Part shown: one piece after another, positions 1 to 6,664 of the stretch
How positions within the stretch are numbered: position 1 is the first letter of the stretch
How the letters are laid out: each line of letters begins with the position of its first letter
Source of the DNA: Calditrichaceae bacterium
GTDB taxonomy: Bacteria > Calditrichota > Calditrichia > Calditrichales > Calditrichaceae
Assembly: GCA_030592985.1 (NCBI GenBank)
Contig: JAUVIB010000058.1
Span: 1 to 12,533 of the forward strand
Direction: 5' to 3'
DNA length: 12,533 bases
Translations under genes and position numbers: made by a program
Notes under the pieces: generated by a model
What the model was told of the DNA's origin: nothing
Seen by the model: the letters and a program-made list of their open reading frames with translations, nothing else
Database searches by the model: none

Positions 1-2
1 CT

Positions 3-992
3 GACATCACTGAATTTGGCGGGATTAATGAGAATCAATTTGATTTTTTGCAAAGAGAATTTTTAATTTTTAGAAACTTATTAATGCCGAGAAATAGTTA
101 TCTCTGCTATAAAAACTTTTCAAATGAAATATTTCTACTGACAAGTAACTTAATTGATGGATTTGAGGAAAATAGTGAGATCATTCCCGATGGGTTAATT
201 ACTTTAATCGACCAAAAAGAAGGTATTCTCATTGAGAATAAATTGGACGACAATTCTTCACTATTACCTTTTTATAATGATAAAGATTATACTGCCCATT
301 CCGTATTAGGTATTAAGTCACAACTTAGCAGTTCGGAAGCTCTTTACTGGATATTTGATGCCGAAGAAAACGACTACTTCAACAAAGAAGATATTCCTTT
401 CTATCAAACATTAAGTGAGAATTCATATCAATTTTTAATGACAGATCATCATGTGTTGAAGCTATCAAGAAAAAATGATATTTTGAAAAGTAATTTCAAT
501 TTAACAATTCGCTTGCTCGAGGCGGGTTCGATTGATGAAAAGATAAATCAGTTTGTTGAAGTAATGGTTGAAAACTTTGAAGCCTCAAAGATGACAATCA
601 GCTTATTAAAAGATTTTAAAATAGATTCTCAGATCGCAGTAATCAGTAAGACAATCGGGTTAAATGACGGCTTTGAAGAGGGCTATGAATTTCCCGTTGA
701 TGAAGGGCTTAATGGCTGGGTGATCATGAAAAACAAAGTTTATACGCTTGATAATATTGAAAAAGGGGAGTACTTTATCCCGCGCTATTCAAGAAGTGAA
801 AAATCAAATTTCGGTTTGTGCTCATTTTTAGCGGTACCGATACCGTATAAATCAAGGGCAATTGGATTGGTTACCCTGGAGCATAAAGAAATCAATAAAT
901 ATAATGATGAAGATAAAGAGAAATTGGTTGATTTTTGCAGTGTCTTTGCAAAAGCAATCGAAAGAAATGTAATAAAAGAAATTGGAGGATAA
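3..992 (+). CDS. GAF-domain sensor-like protein (5' end cut by window)
   Basis: The reading frame is open from the left edge, so the true start lies outside the window; the TTG at 48 is only an internal codon. The visible 329 residues look like two tandem GAF folds. The first (about residues 30-145) is degenerate. The second (about 166-322) is clear: a helical lead-in, the GLNGWV loop (235-240), a VPI strand, the GLVTLEHK strand and a closing helix that ends in AKAIERN. GAF domains bind small ligands such as cyclic nucleotides, haem or tetrapyrroles, or serve for dimerisation; no haem or bilin cysteine is evident. No kinase, cyclase or HTH output domain follows, as the protein ends shortly after the GAF helix, so any output would have to be N-terminal or a partner protein. 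The stop lies 3 bases before the next gene and its last codons contain that gene's GGAGG site, so the two are co-transcribed. Family call is firm, function open. Confidence 0.8.
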   Translation, partial: DITEFGGINENQFDFLQREFLIFRNLLMPRNSYLCYKNFSNEIFLLTSNLIDGFEENSEIIPDGLITLIDQKEGILIENKLDDNSSLLPFYNDKDYTAHSVLGIKSQLSSSEALYWIFDAEENDYFNKEDIPFYQTLSENSYQFLMTDHHVLKLSRKNDILKSNFNLTIRLLEAGSIDEKINQFVEVMVENFEASKMTISLLKDFKIDSQIAVISKTIGLNDGFEEGYEFPVDEGLNGWVIMKNKVYTLDNIEKGEYFIPRYSRSEKSNFGLCSFLAVPIPYKSRAIGLVTLEHKEINKYNDEDKEKLVDFCSVFAKAIERNVIKEIGG

Positions 993-995
993 ATA

Positions 996-1190
996 ATGGC
1001 TAAGAAACAAGATTTTGCCAGTAAAACATCGAAAATGGTGAAACATGGTAAATCCTGTCCTGTATGTGATGAATTTTTTACCTATGTGTTAGCATCAGAA
1101 ATGATTGCTTCAAAAAAAGCAGGCGCTTATCGTTTCGTAGAAAGAAATGTACCTGTCTGCAAATGTAATGAAAAAGAGATTTACGGGTAG
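996..1190 (+). CDS. Small four-cysteine (zinc-ribbon-like) protein
   Basis: This is a 64-residue protein with a strong ribosome site (GGAGG at 984-988, 7 bases before ATG). It has a basic N-terminus, a CPVC knuckle (C21, C24) and a C-terminal CKC (C55, C57), a spacing that could bind one zinc or iron ion. There is no signal peptide or membrane segment, so it should be cytosolic. I do not recognise a named family. The start is fixed by the ribosome site, and the gene is followed by a clear terminator. Its tight coupling to the GAF-protein gene suggests a shared transcript and perhaps a shared role, possibly nucleic-acid or metal binding; that is inference. The antisense frame over 852-1046 is a shadow. 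Confidence 0.75.
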   Translation: MAKKQDFASKTSKMVKHGKSCPVCDEFFTYVLASEMIASKKAGAYRFVERNVPVCKCNEKEIYG

Positions 1191-1203
1191 TTTGAATTTC
1201 AAT

Positions 1204-1242
1204 AAAAAAGGCCTTTCATAATTATTTTGAAAGGCCTTTTTT
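1204..1242. terminator. Bidirectional intrinsic terminator
   Basis: A 14-bp perfect stem (1204-1217 with 1229-1242) has a core of GGCCTTTC paired with GAAAGGCC, an 11-base AT loop, an A-tract on the left and a T-tract on the right. It therefore reads as stem plus U-tract on both strands. It sits between the ends of the two convergent genes, and its right arm touches the stop codon of the phosphodiesterase gene. Confidence 0.9.
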
Positions 1243-1712
1243 TATGTTAAGTAATAAAAGTCAACAATGGGTTCTTTATTACTTACATTTAGAATAGCTA
1301 CAGACCCATGGATACTCTGTCTGGGAAAACTTACGCTGCCGGGATTGATAAAATGTATATTGTTAAATTTAACATGTTCCGGCTTGTGTGTATGCCCCGA
1401 TATCACAATATCCACATTTATTTTATTCTTAAGTAACTCAAAGGCAAAGAATTTTGGTGAACCGATAATATGTGTCAAACAAATATTGAAAAATTCGGTT
1501 TTATGGTACACTTTTGGCTGCAGTTCAGTGACCAGGGGAAACGTATCAACATTTCCGTAAACTGCTTTGACGGGAGCGATCTCTTCCAAATCGGTTAGGA
1601 TTTTTGTCGCACCGATATCACCGGCATGAAATATGAGATCAACTCCTGAAAACAAAGAATATATCTTTTCGGGTAGTATTGAATGTGTATCGGAAATTAT
1701 TCCAAAACGCAT
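1242..1712 (-). CDS. YfcE/MJ0936-family metallophosphoesterase
   Basis: The 156-residue length is normal for the small YfcE/MJ0936/YsnB phosphodiesterases. All five metal-binding blocks are present in order: DTH (D8, H10), HAGD (D32), GNVD (N54), LTHI (H81) and GHTH (H107, H109), followed by the usual NPGS (123-126). These residues hold a dinuclear metal centre (typically Mn or Ni) that hydrolyses phosphodiesters in model assays; the physiological substrate is generally unknown. No signal peptide, so cytosolic. The ATG is followed at once by the first beta strand RFGIISD, which fits the family start. A partial ribosome site (AAGGA) lies only 3 bases upstream, so translation may be modest. It is a single gene, with the two-way hairpin at its 3' end and a 299-base gap upstream. 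Confidence 0.93.
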   Translation of the reverse strand: MRFGIISDTHSILPEKIYSLFSGVDLIFHAGDIGATKILTDLEEIAPVKAVYGNVDTFPLVTELQPKVYHKTEFFNICLTHIIGSPKFFAFELLKNKINVDIVISGHTHKPEHVKFNNIHFINPGSVSFPRQSIHGSVAILNVSNKEPIVDFYYLT

Positions 1713-2011
1713 GGATCCTTATCTCTATTGTTAAATTAAATATTCACACAATTTATTGTTCTGCTAATGTATCTGCTATGTCGAATGTCACTAAAATAAA
1801 ATACCTATTAATCAAGAAATCTTTAAATCCTTAAAATCAAGGTTCCGACTTTTTTTCATTCATTACACCTCTGTTTTTATCATTCAACAGTGTAATTATC
1901 TCCATAACTTCCATATATATTTTGGAGAAGACGGGATCTCTGTCAGGATAAAGCCGTGTAGTACTTTGTGTATTAATATTCCGCTAATAAAATATAGTAT
2001 CAAATTTGTAA
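1713..2011. other. Non-coding gap between two minus-strand genes
   Basis: The 299 bases should contain the promoter of the phosphodiesterase gene, but I find no convincing -35/-10 pair. The part from 1837 to 1983 holds a short minus-strand open frame that reads like a protein tail (listed separately). No tRNA, strong hairpin or terminator is evident after the end of the MFS gene's transcript. Confidence 0.5.
1837..1983 (-). pseudogene. Short coding-like open frame, possible gene remnant
   Basis: Reading leftward from a TAG at 1984-1986, 48 sense codons end in a TGA at 1837-1839. The translation contains RLYPDRDPVFSKIYMEVME, then a leucine-rich stretch and a charged tail ending KKSEP, which looks more protein-like than the AT-rich flanks. 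An internal ATG would give only about 25 residues (MEVMEII...), with no good ribosome site. It could be a decayed gene tail, a tiny protein or chance. I do not recognise it. Confidence 0.15.
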
Positions 2012-3304
2012 TTAGCGTTCAAGCACTCCCTTATCATTCAAATCTGCCCGTTTGAGTAAATATGCGAAAACCAATCCAAAGGCCCCAAGAGAGGCGAACA
2101 TGAGCATGCTGGCCGTGTAATTATGTGTAGTATCGCGTAGTAGTCCGTTTAGATAAGGGAATAAAGCGAGACCGATGTTTTGAATAAATGTAATGATTCC
2201 GAAAGCAGTTCCAACTTGTTCTTTTGGGACAATAAGTGGAATTGATGGCCACATGGCAGCCGGAACAAGAACAAAGGCTGCGCCAAGAGCAATCATGGCA
2301 TAAGCGGGATATAGCTGTGTAAAACCGAGCATCAAATAAGCGGGAATCATTAAAAGAGAACCGACAATCATAAGGCTGGCACGTTTCCCGAATTTATCAA
2401 CGAGATGACCGGCGAAAGGAGCAAAAATCATGGAAGCAAATATAATAATCGATGAAATCCCACCCGCCGTTTCAAACATATTAAGAAAATTGGAAAATAT
2501 CTGTCTCATAAAACTACCTGATGCATTTATAACTCTGGGGACTTCCCATTTGTCCACAAAGAAATCAGTTGATAAGGCGGTAAAGGGGAAAATGGCTGAA
2601 TAAAACAGAACACATAACATTGCGATATACCAAAATGATATCTTGAATTTTTTAATATCTTTAAAAACTATCTTTTCTTCAGCTCCCTCATCCTGAAGCT
2701 TCAGAGCTTTTTCACCCTTTTTATCCATAAAAACATAAAAAACATTTGCGGCGAGTGACACCAGACAAAACAGGGCCGCTGCAATCAAGGCATAGTGATA
2801 ATCTCCAAAATGGCTGCTGATTAATTCTCCGGTATTAAAACTAAAGAGAGTGCCGAGACGGCTGACCGTAAGGGCAATACCAAAGGAAAGGGCTAATTCT
2901 TTGCCCTTAAACCAACGGGAAAGCATGGCGCTTTGAGCTACTACTAATGGTTCCGCACCGGCTCCGAAAACAAAACGCCCAACAAAAACAAGCGTTAAGT
3001 CATCAGCAAAAGCTACTAAAACAGAACCGATTAAAACCAATAATGAGAAAATCATACTTGACTTGCGTGTTCCTATTCTGTCAATCAGGATACCACCAAT
3101 AAGAACTGAAATGATAGCTGCAATACTATAGATAGTGTAGAATGCACCGACCGTGCCTCTCGAAGCGCCTAATTCTTCTATCAAAGTGGGGGCAATGGCT
3201 CCAATGATATCATAAGCAAAATAACTGCCAAAAGTAAGCATGGATATAAAAAACAGAATTGTAAAACGGTATAATTTTGATGTAGGATCAATGGTAATAT
3301 TCAT
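2012..3304 (-). CDS. MFS transporter of the MFSD1-like (dipeptide transporter) family
   Basis: This 430-residue, roughly 12-helix major-facilitator protein sits in the inner membrane. The motif-A loop is GGILIDRIGTRK (70-81). Several blocks match my memory of animal MFSD1: FGSYFAYD (25-32), the helix-4 block GRFVFGAGAEPLVVAQ (109-124) with its acidic E118, the WFKGKE loop (131-136), FPFTALSTDFF after the central loop, AGHLVDKFGK, and the AMWPSIPLIVP...GTAFGIITFIQNIGLA stretch near the C-terminus. MFSD1 is a lysosomal dipeptide uniporter, so small-peptide transport is a plausible role, but the bacterial substrate could differ. The loop between helices 7 and 8 (around VPRVINASGSFMRQIF) seems longer than in MFSD1. 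The ATG has only a weak upstream GAGAAG. It is transcribed away from the GH109-like gene across a 291-base shared gap. MFS membership is certain; the subfamily is by recall. Confidence 0.88.
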   Translation of the reverse strand: MNITIDPTSKLYRFTILFFISMLTFGSYFAYDIIGAIAPTLIEELGASRGTVGAFYTIYSIAAIISVLIGGILIDRIGTRKSSMIFSLLVLIGSVLVAFADDLTLVFVGRFVFGAGAEPLVVAQSAMLSRWFKGKELALSFGIALTVSRLGTLFSFNTGELISSHFGDYHYALIAAALFCLVSLAANVFYVFMDKKGEKALKLQDEGAEEKIVFKDIKKFKISFWYIAMLCVLFYSAIFPFTALSTDFFVDKWEVPRVINASGSFMRQIFSNFLNMFETAGGISSIIIFASMIFAPFAGHLVDKFGKRASLMIVGSLLMIPAYLMLGFTQLYPAYAMIALGAAFVLVPAAMWPSIPLIVPKEQVGTAFGIITFIQNIGLALFPYLNGLLRDTTHNYTASMLMFASLGAFGLVFAYLLKRADLNDKGVLER

Positions 3305-3595
3305 AGTGGTTTCTTCTCATTTTGATTTCATAGTATCGATTTTTTTTCTTCCCTTAAAGGAAATGCCCTTTCCTGTTCGGCTTAGACTGGGTTAATTAAT
3401 TCACGAAGTTATGTTTATAAAATTGGACTAATATGCTGATTTTTTTATAAAGATGAAAGAAAATATTAATTATAATTCAGAAATGAAGATAATCGTTATT
3501 AGCCGATTTTTTCCATATATGTTTGATATTTACGTATGAACTATGTATTATTTATTAATGATTAAAATTTTATAATATGGTGGAGGAATGGACAA
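3305..3595. other. Divergent promoter region
   Basis: The 291 bases must serve both the MFS gene (-) and the GH109-like gene (+). I see a good promoter only for the plus strand (3523-3551). A small hairpin AGGAAA-TGCCC-TTTCCT (3358-3374) would lie in the 5' leader of the MFS mRNA and may be a regulator or structure site. No clear operator dyad is visible midway. Confidence 0.5.
3523..3551 (+). promoter_or_regulatory. Sigma70-like promoter for the GH109-like gene
   Basis: TTGATA (3523-3528), a 17-base spacer and TATTAT (3546-3551) each match the -35/-10 consensus at five of six bases. The start would fall near 3558, leaving a leader of about 38 bases that includes the GGAGGA ribosome site at 3582-3587. 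If the organism uses the Bacteroidota-type sigma factor, the overlapping TATGTTTG (3518-3525) fits its TAnnTTTG box instead. Confidence 0.45.
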
Positions 3596-4909
3596 ATGGC
3601 TATAACAAGAAGAAAATTTGTACAAACTAATGCTGTTGCCGCTTTGGGGTTCGCAGCCAGCTCTGCAGGGTTAAATATTATTAATAGCGGGGAGCAAAAG
3701 AAAGTAGTTCGCGTAGGCGTTGTGGGTACCGGAAGTCGTGGAGGATCTTTAATAAAAGTCCTTTTATCCTTAGATAATGTGGAAATTCCGGCTCTTTGCG
3801 ATATTAATAAAGAAAATTTATCTAAGGCCGTTAAAATGGTAGAGGATGCCGGCAGAAAAAAGCCGGATACTTATGGAAAAGATGAATATGACTTTAAAAA
3901 TATGATGGATAGAGATGATTTGGACGCTGTAATTATTGCAACCTACTGGGAATGGCATTCACCGATGGCTGTTTATGCTATGAAAGCGGGTAAATATGCA
4001 GGAACGGAAGTCCCTGCTGCTTATACGCTTGATGAATGCTGGGATTTGGTGAATACCCATGAAGAGACCGGTGTCCCTTGTATGATGTTGGAAAACTGGA
4101 GTTTCCGCCGCGATAATCTTGCGGTATTAAAGATGATTCGTAAAGGACTTTTAGGACAAATAGTCCATTGTCATTGTGCCCATTCTCATGACTGTATCGA
4201 CCATTGGTTTTTTGATAAAGAGACCGGCATGGACCGTTGGGCCTCTAAATATCTGGTAGAACATAACCGTGATCAATATCCCACACATCAAATTGGGCCG
4301 GTTATCAGTTGGTTGGATATCGGTTGCGGCGATTATTATGATTTTATCACATCGACAGCAACAGATAGCTTTGCTATTAACGATTATTTCATGGATCGTT
4401 TTGGACCTGACCACCCCAATTCTAAAAGAAAATATGCCCAGGGAGATATAGTGTCCACTGTAGTACGCACCAAAATGGGTAAATCCATTGTTATTAATTA
4501 TGATATGCAGCTGCCTCGTCCTTACGATAATCGCTGGATGGTGCAAGGTACTCGCGGGATTTATAATGAACAGAGAGATTCAGTTTTTTTGAAAGATGTT
4601 AGTCCTGAATACCATAAATGGGAGCCGTTTACACCATATCAGGAAAAATATGAAAGTTCCTGGTGGCAGTCTATGAAGAATCAAGCCGGTAATTTTTCAC
4701 ATGGGGGAACAGATTATTTAGAACTGAAATTATTTGTGGAAGCTGTGCGCAATAAAACGCAAACACCAATTGATGTCTATGATTCCGCTATTATGAGCGT
4801 AATAGGTCCATTGTCAGAGCTATCCATTGCCCGGGGAAGTACACCGGTTAAAGTCCCGGATTTTACGAGAGGAAAATGGAAAACAAAAAAGCCTTCGTTT
4901 GCAATTTGA
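3596..4909 (+). CDS. Tat-exported GH109-like NAD-dependent glycosidase (Gfo/Idh/MocA fold)
   Basis: The 437 residues begin with a twin-arginine signal (TRRKFVQ, R5-R6, then an alanine-rich segment to about residue 30), so the folded protein with its cofactor should reach the periplasm. A Rossmann domain follows with GVVGTGSRGG (41-50), LCDI (67-70) and VIIATYWEWH. The later blocks EVPAAYTLDECW, PCMMLENWSFRRD, YPTHQIGPV (228-236), GPDHPN, QLPRPYDNRW, VQGTRG, HGGTDY and the ending PDFTRGKWKTKKP are those of glycoside hydrolase family 109. Characterised members are alpha-N-acetylgalactosaminidases that use tightly bound NAD+ in an oxidation-elimination-hydration mechanism; Y228 and H231 lie in the family's conserved catalytic segment. 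GH109 substrates vary, so the sugar is not proven here. The start is supported by GGAGGA 8 bases upstream. It is monocistronic and divergent from the MFSD1-like gene, with which it may share regulation. The 27-base gap to the convergent exporter gene has no clear terminator. Confidence 0.9.
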   Translation: MAITRRKFVQTNAVAALGFAASSAGLNIINSGEQKKVVRVGVVGTGSRGGSLIKVLLSLDNVEIPALCDINKENLSKAVKMVEDAGRKKPDTYGKDEYDFKNMMDRDDLDAVIIATYWEWHSPMAVYAMKAGKYAGTEVPAAYTLDECWDLVNTHEETGVPCMMLENWSFRRDNLAVLKMIRKGLLGQIVHCHCAHSHDCIDHWFFDKETGMDRWASKYLVEHNRDQYPTHQIGPVISWLDIGCGDYYDFITSTATDSFAINDYFMDRFGPDHPNSKRKYAQGDIVSTVVRTKMGKSIVINYDMQLPRPYDNRWMVQGTRGIYNEQRDSVFLKDVSPEYHKWEPFTPYQEKYESSWWQSMKNQAGNFSHGGTDYLELKLFVEAVRNKTQTPIDVYDSAIMSVIGPLSELSIARGSTPVKVPDFTRGKWKTKKPSFAI

Positions 4910-4936
4910 GTTTGGAGGAAAGGGCAATTGAAATTC

Positions 4937-6280
4937 TCAACTTTGTTTGTATTTATTGGTAAGGATGTAAAATCTCAATGTGAAAAACACGGCGGCAACG
5001 CTTAAACCGGTAAGAAAACCGATCCAGATACCGATTACATCCATATTATAGATAAAAGCTAAAATATAGCTTAAGGGTAGCGCTATGACCCAGTAAGCCA
5101 CAAAAGAGATTATCATTGGTATTTTTACATCTTTAAGGCTTCTGAGAATTCCCAATCCCACAGCTTGAAGCCCGTCTGAAATTTGAAAGAGTGCACCAAT
5201 AATTATTAGTGATGAAGCAATAGAGATAACTTGCGGTTCATTGATGTAAAACAGTGGTAATTCTTTTCTGAAAATCAGGAAAATAATACCGAACAGCGAC
5301 ATAATAAAAACAGCTATTTTCTGAGCTAATACACCGGCGTCTTTCATCCCTTTATAATCTTTCCTGCCGAAAGCATTACCTACGCGTATAGTACCGGCCG
5401 CTGAAATTCCAAGTATGATCATAAAAGATATAGAAGCCAGGTTCAGTGCAATTTGATGGGCAGCCAACTGATTACTGCCCAGCCAACCAATCATAATAGC
5501 GGATAAAGAAAAAGCGCCCATCTCAAAAAAATGTTGAAAAGCGGAGGGAATTCCAATATGTAGCAACTCTTTAATTACTTTTGTATCGATAAAGTCGATA
5601 TTAAATTTCGGTTTATAGATTTTAAACCGGGATGCCTTGTTAAAATATATTATAATTGCTATTGCCATAAACAAGCGGACAATAAAAGATGAATATCCCG
5701 CACCGTCCAATCCCAATTTCGGGAAGCCGAGATTGCCGTAAATCATTACCCAGTTACCGAAAATATTTACAACATTTGCAATCAAACTGATATACATGGG
5801 CGGATGAGTAAATGATAACCCTTCAATAAATTGGCGATAAACCTGGAAAGCCATAAAGGGTAAAATCGAAAAGCTGAGTATCTTTGCATAGGAACTGGCC
5901 TGAACGGCTACTCCCGGCGCTTGATTAAGATAGTCGACCCAATCAGCCAGTACATAAGTCAAGGCGAATAATGCAATGGCAACAACAACATTAATAAAAA
6001 TTGAGTTGCTTAGTATTACTTTTCCCTGATTTAGGTTTTTTGCTCCCGAGGCAATTGCCGTAAGAGGGGTAATCGCAAGCGTTATTCCAATTCCCAGAAT
6101 CAAAATCAGAAAAAATAGACCGTTAACGAGTGAGGATGCGGCGAGAGATACAGAGCTCACATGTCCCACCATGATACTATCTGTAACGCCCAGCATGATA
6201 TGGCCAATCTGACCAATTGAAACAGGAATCGCTAGTTTTAGGGTTTCAATAATAGATTTTTTAGTTGCTTGGTTCATCAT
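4937..6280 (-). CDS. MATE-family (NorM-type) multidrug/Na+ exporter
   Basis: The 447 residues make twelve membrane helices in two related halves, the usual length for NorM-type MATE proteins. The acidic residues that bind the coupling cation in Vibrio cholerae NorM (D36, E255, D371) have clear counterparts: D34 in the VTDSIMVGH motif of helix 1, E253 in HFFEMGAFS of helix 7 and D369 in ISDGLQAVG of helix 10. That supports an active Na+ or H+ antiporter exporting cationic compounds or metabolites across the inner membrane. Two adjacent ATG codons (6278 and 6275) are possible starts; neither has a Shine-Dalgarno site, and a promoter-like pair just upstream suggests a leaderless mRNA. It is a single gene; the palindrome array lies directly upstream of its promoter region. 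Confidence 0.93.
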   Translation of the reverse strand: MMNQATKKSIIETLKLAIPVSIGQIGHIMLGVTDSIMVGHVSSVSLAASSLVNGLFFLILILGIGITLAITPLTAIASGAKNLNQGKVILSNSIFINVVVAIALFALTYVLADWVDYLNQAPGVAVQASSYAKILSFSILPFMAFQVYRQFIEGLSFTHPPMYISLIANVVNIFGNWVMIYGNLGFPKLGLDGAGYSSFIVRLFMAIAIIIYFNKASRFKIYKPKFNIDFIDTKVIKELLHIGIPSAFQHFFEMGAFSLSAIMIGWLGSNQLAAHQIALNLASISFMIILGISAAGTIRVGNAFGRKDYKGMKDAGVLAQKIAVFIMSLFGIIFLIFRKELPLFYINEPQVISIASSLIIIGALFQISDGLQAVGLGILRSLKDVKIPMIISFVAYWVIALPLSYILAFIYNMDVIGIWIGFLTGLSVAAVFFTLRFYILTNKYKQS

Positions 6281-6287
6281 AAGGCTT

Positions 6288-6315
6288 ATAATAATTGGGA
6301 ATTTGTATTTGCCAA
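6288..6315 (-). promoter_or_regulatory. Promoter candidate for the MATE gene (leaderless)
   Basis: On the minus strand TTGGCA (6315-6310), a 16-base spacer and TATTAT (6293-6288) each match the sigma70 boxes at five of six bases. Only 7 bases separate the -10 box from the first ATG, so transcription would start at or next to the start codon, in line with the missing ribosome site. Confidence 0.3.
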
Positions 6316-6327
6316 AAATTTCAGGAC

Positions 6328-6391
6328 GCTCTTACAGAGCTAATTTTGTTGTTATTTGATCTTTTCTACAAACAGATTGCCCCGATGGGGC
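6328..6391 (-). repeat. Palindromic repeat units, minus orientation
   Basis: Read on the minus strand, GCCCC-ATC-GGGGC (6391-6379) is followed by AATCTGTTTGTA, and GCTCT-GTA-AGAGC (6340-6328) by GTCCTGAAATTTTTG. The centres, 6385 and 6334, are 51 bases apart, exactly two of the 25-26-base periods seen in the plus-oriented array; a worn unit without palindrome fills the slot between them. Spacer wording (AGAGCG, CCTG or GCTG, TTTG) matches the plus units, so they are one family in inverted orientation. Confidence 0.75.
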
Positions 6392-6498
6392 TTCTTGAAT
6401 TGTACAGTTTATTTTCTAAAATCAGCTTGGCCTATTGTACGGGTTATATTGTTCGAGTTGAATAGACTGTATAAATGTATAATATTTCATATTGTATT

Positions 6499-6599
6499 GC
6501 TCCGTAGGTGCAAAATATTTGTAGAACCGCAGGTTTGTAATGTCGTATAGCTCCATTGGAGCGTGCTGTTTGTAGCCCCAACGGGGCAATGTTAATCTA
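6499..6599 (+). repeat. Tandem array of four palindromic units, 25-26 bp period
   Basis: Units start at 6499, 6524, 6550 and 6575. Their 13-base heads are GCTCC-GTA-GGTGC, GAACC-GCA-GGTTT, GCTCC-ATT-GGAGC and GCCCC-AAC-GGGGC, centred at 6505, 6530, 6556 and 6581. Each is followed by a 12-13-base spacer; units 1 and 3 end in TTTGTA and units 2 and 4 in GTATA and ATCTA. Stem pairing is largely kept while bases change (AACC/GGTT, CTCC/GGAG, CCCC/GGGG), which points to selection or copying of hairpins rather than of one sequence. They resemble REP-like interspersed palindromes. Confidence 0.8.
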
Positions 6600-6664
6600 T
6601 CCATTCAAAGAAGTTAAGTTATTCCTTCGCATGATGGCCATGCTCCAAGGGGTTAGTAAAACTA

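Larger units (their letters stand above)
6281..6664. other. Non-coding region with palindrome arrays
   Basis: These 384 bases separate the MATE start from the end of the FGE-like gene. They hold the MATE promoter candidate, two oppositely oriented groups of 13-base palindromes (listed separately) and an imperfect hairpin at 6624-6650 (GCATG-ATGGC-CATGC inside CCTT...AAGG) that lacks a T-tract and so is a poor terminator. Open frames on both strands (6356-6550, 6422-6604) consist mostly of translated palindrome units and are not credible genes. Confidence 0.8.

Noticed and set aside
4151..4546. 131-codon minus-strand frame inside the GH109-like gene
   Set aside because: Antisense shadow of a strongly conserved gene; its histidine- and isoleucine-rich translation has no family features.
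4902..4940. Overlapping inverted repeats CAATT/AATTG and TTGAG/CTCAA between the convergent GH109-like and MATE genes
   Set aside because: Stems of 5 bp with long loops and no T-tract; too weak to call a terminator.
6499..6599. Array considered as a short CRISPR
   Set aside because: The heads are only 13 bases, differ from unit to unit, the spacers share a TTTGTA ending rather than being unique, and no cas gene is present.
6356..6604. Open frames on both strands (64 and 60 codons) in the palindrome region
   Set aside because: They are mostly translations of the repeated palindromes and spacers, lack ribosome sites and overlap each other antisense.
6642..6654. GCTCC-AAG-GGGTT as a further palindrome unit
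   Set aside because: Pairing is poor and its centre (6648) is out of phase with the 25-26-base period.
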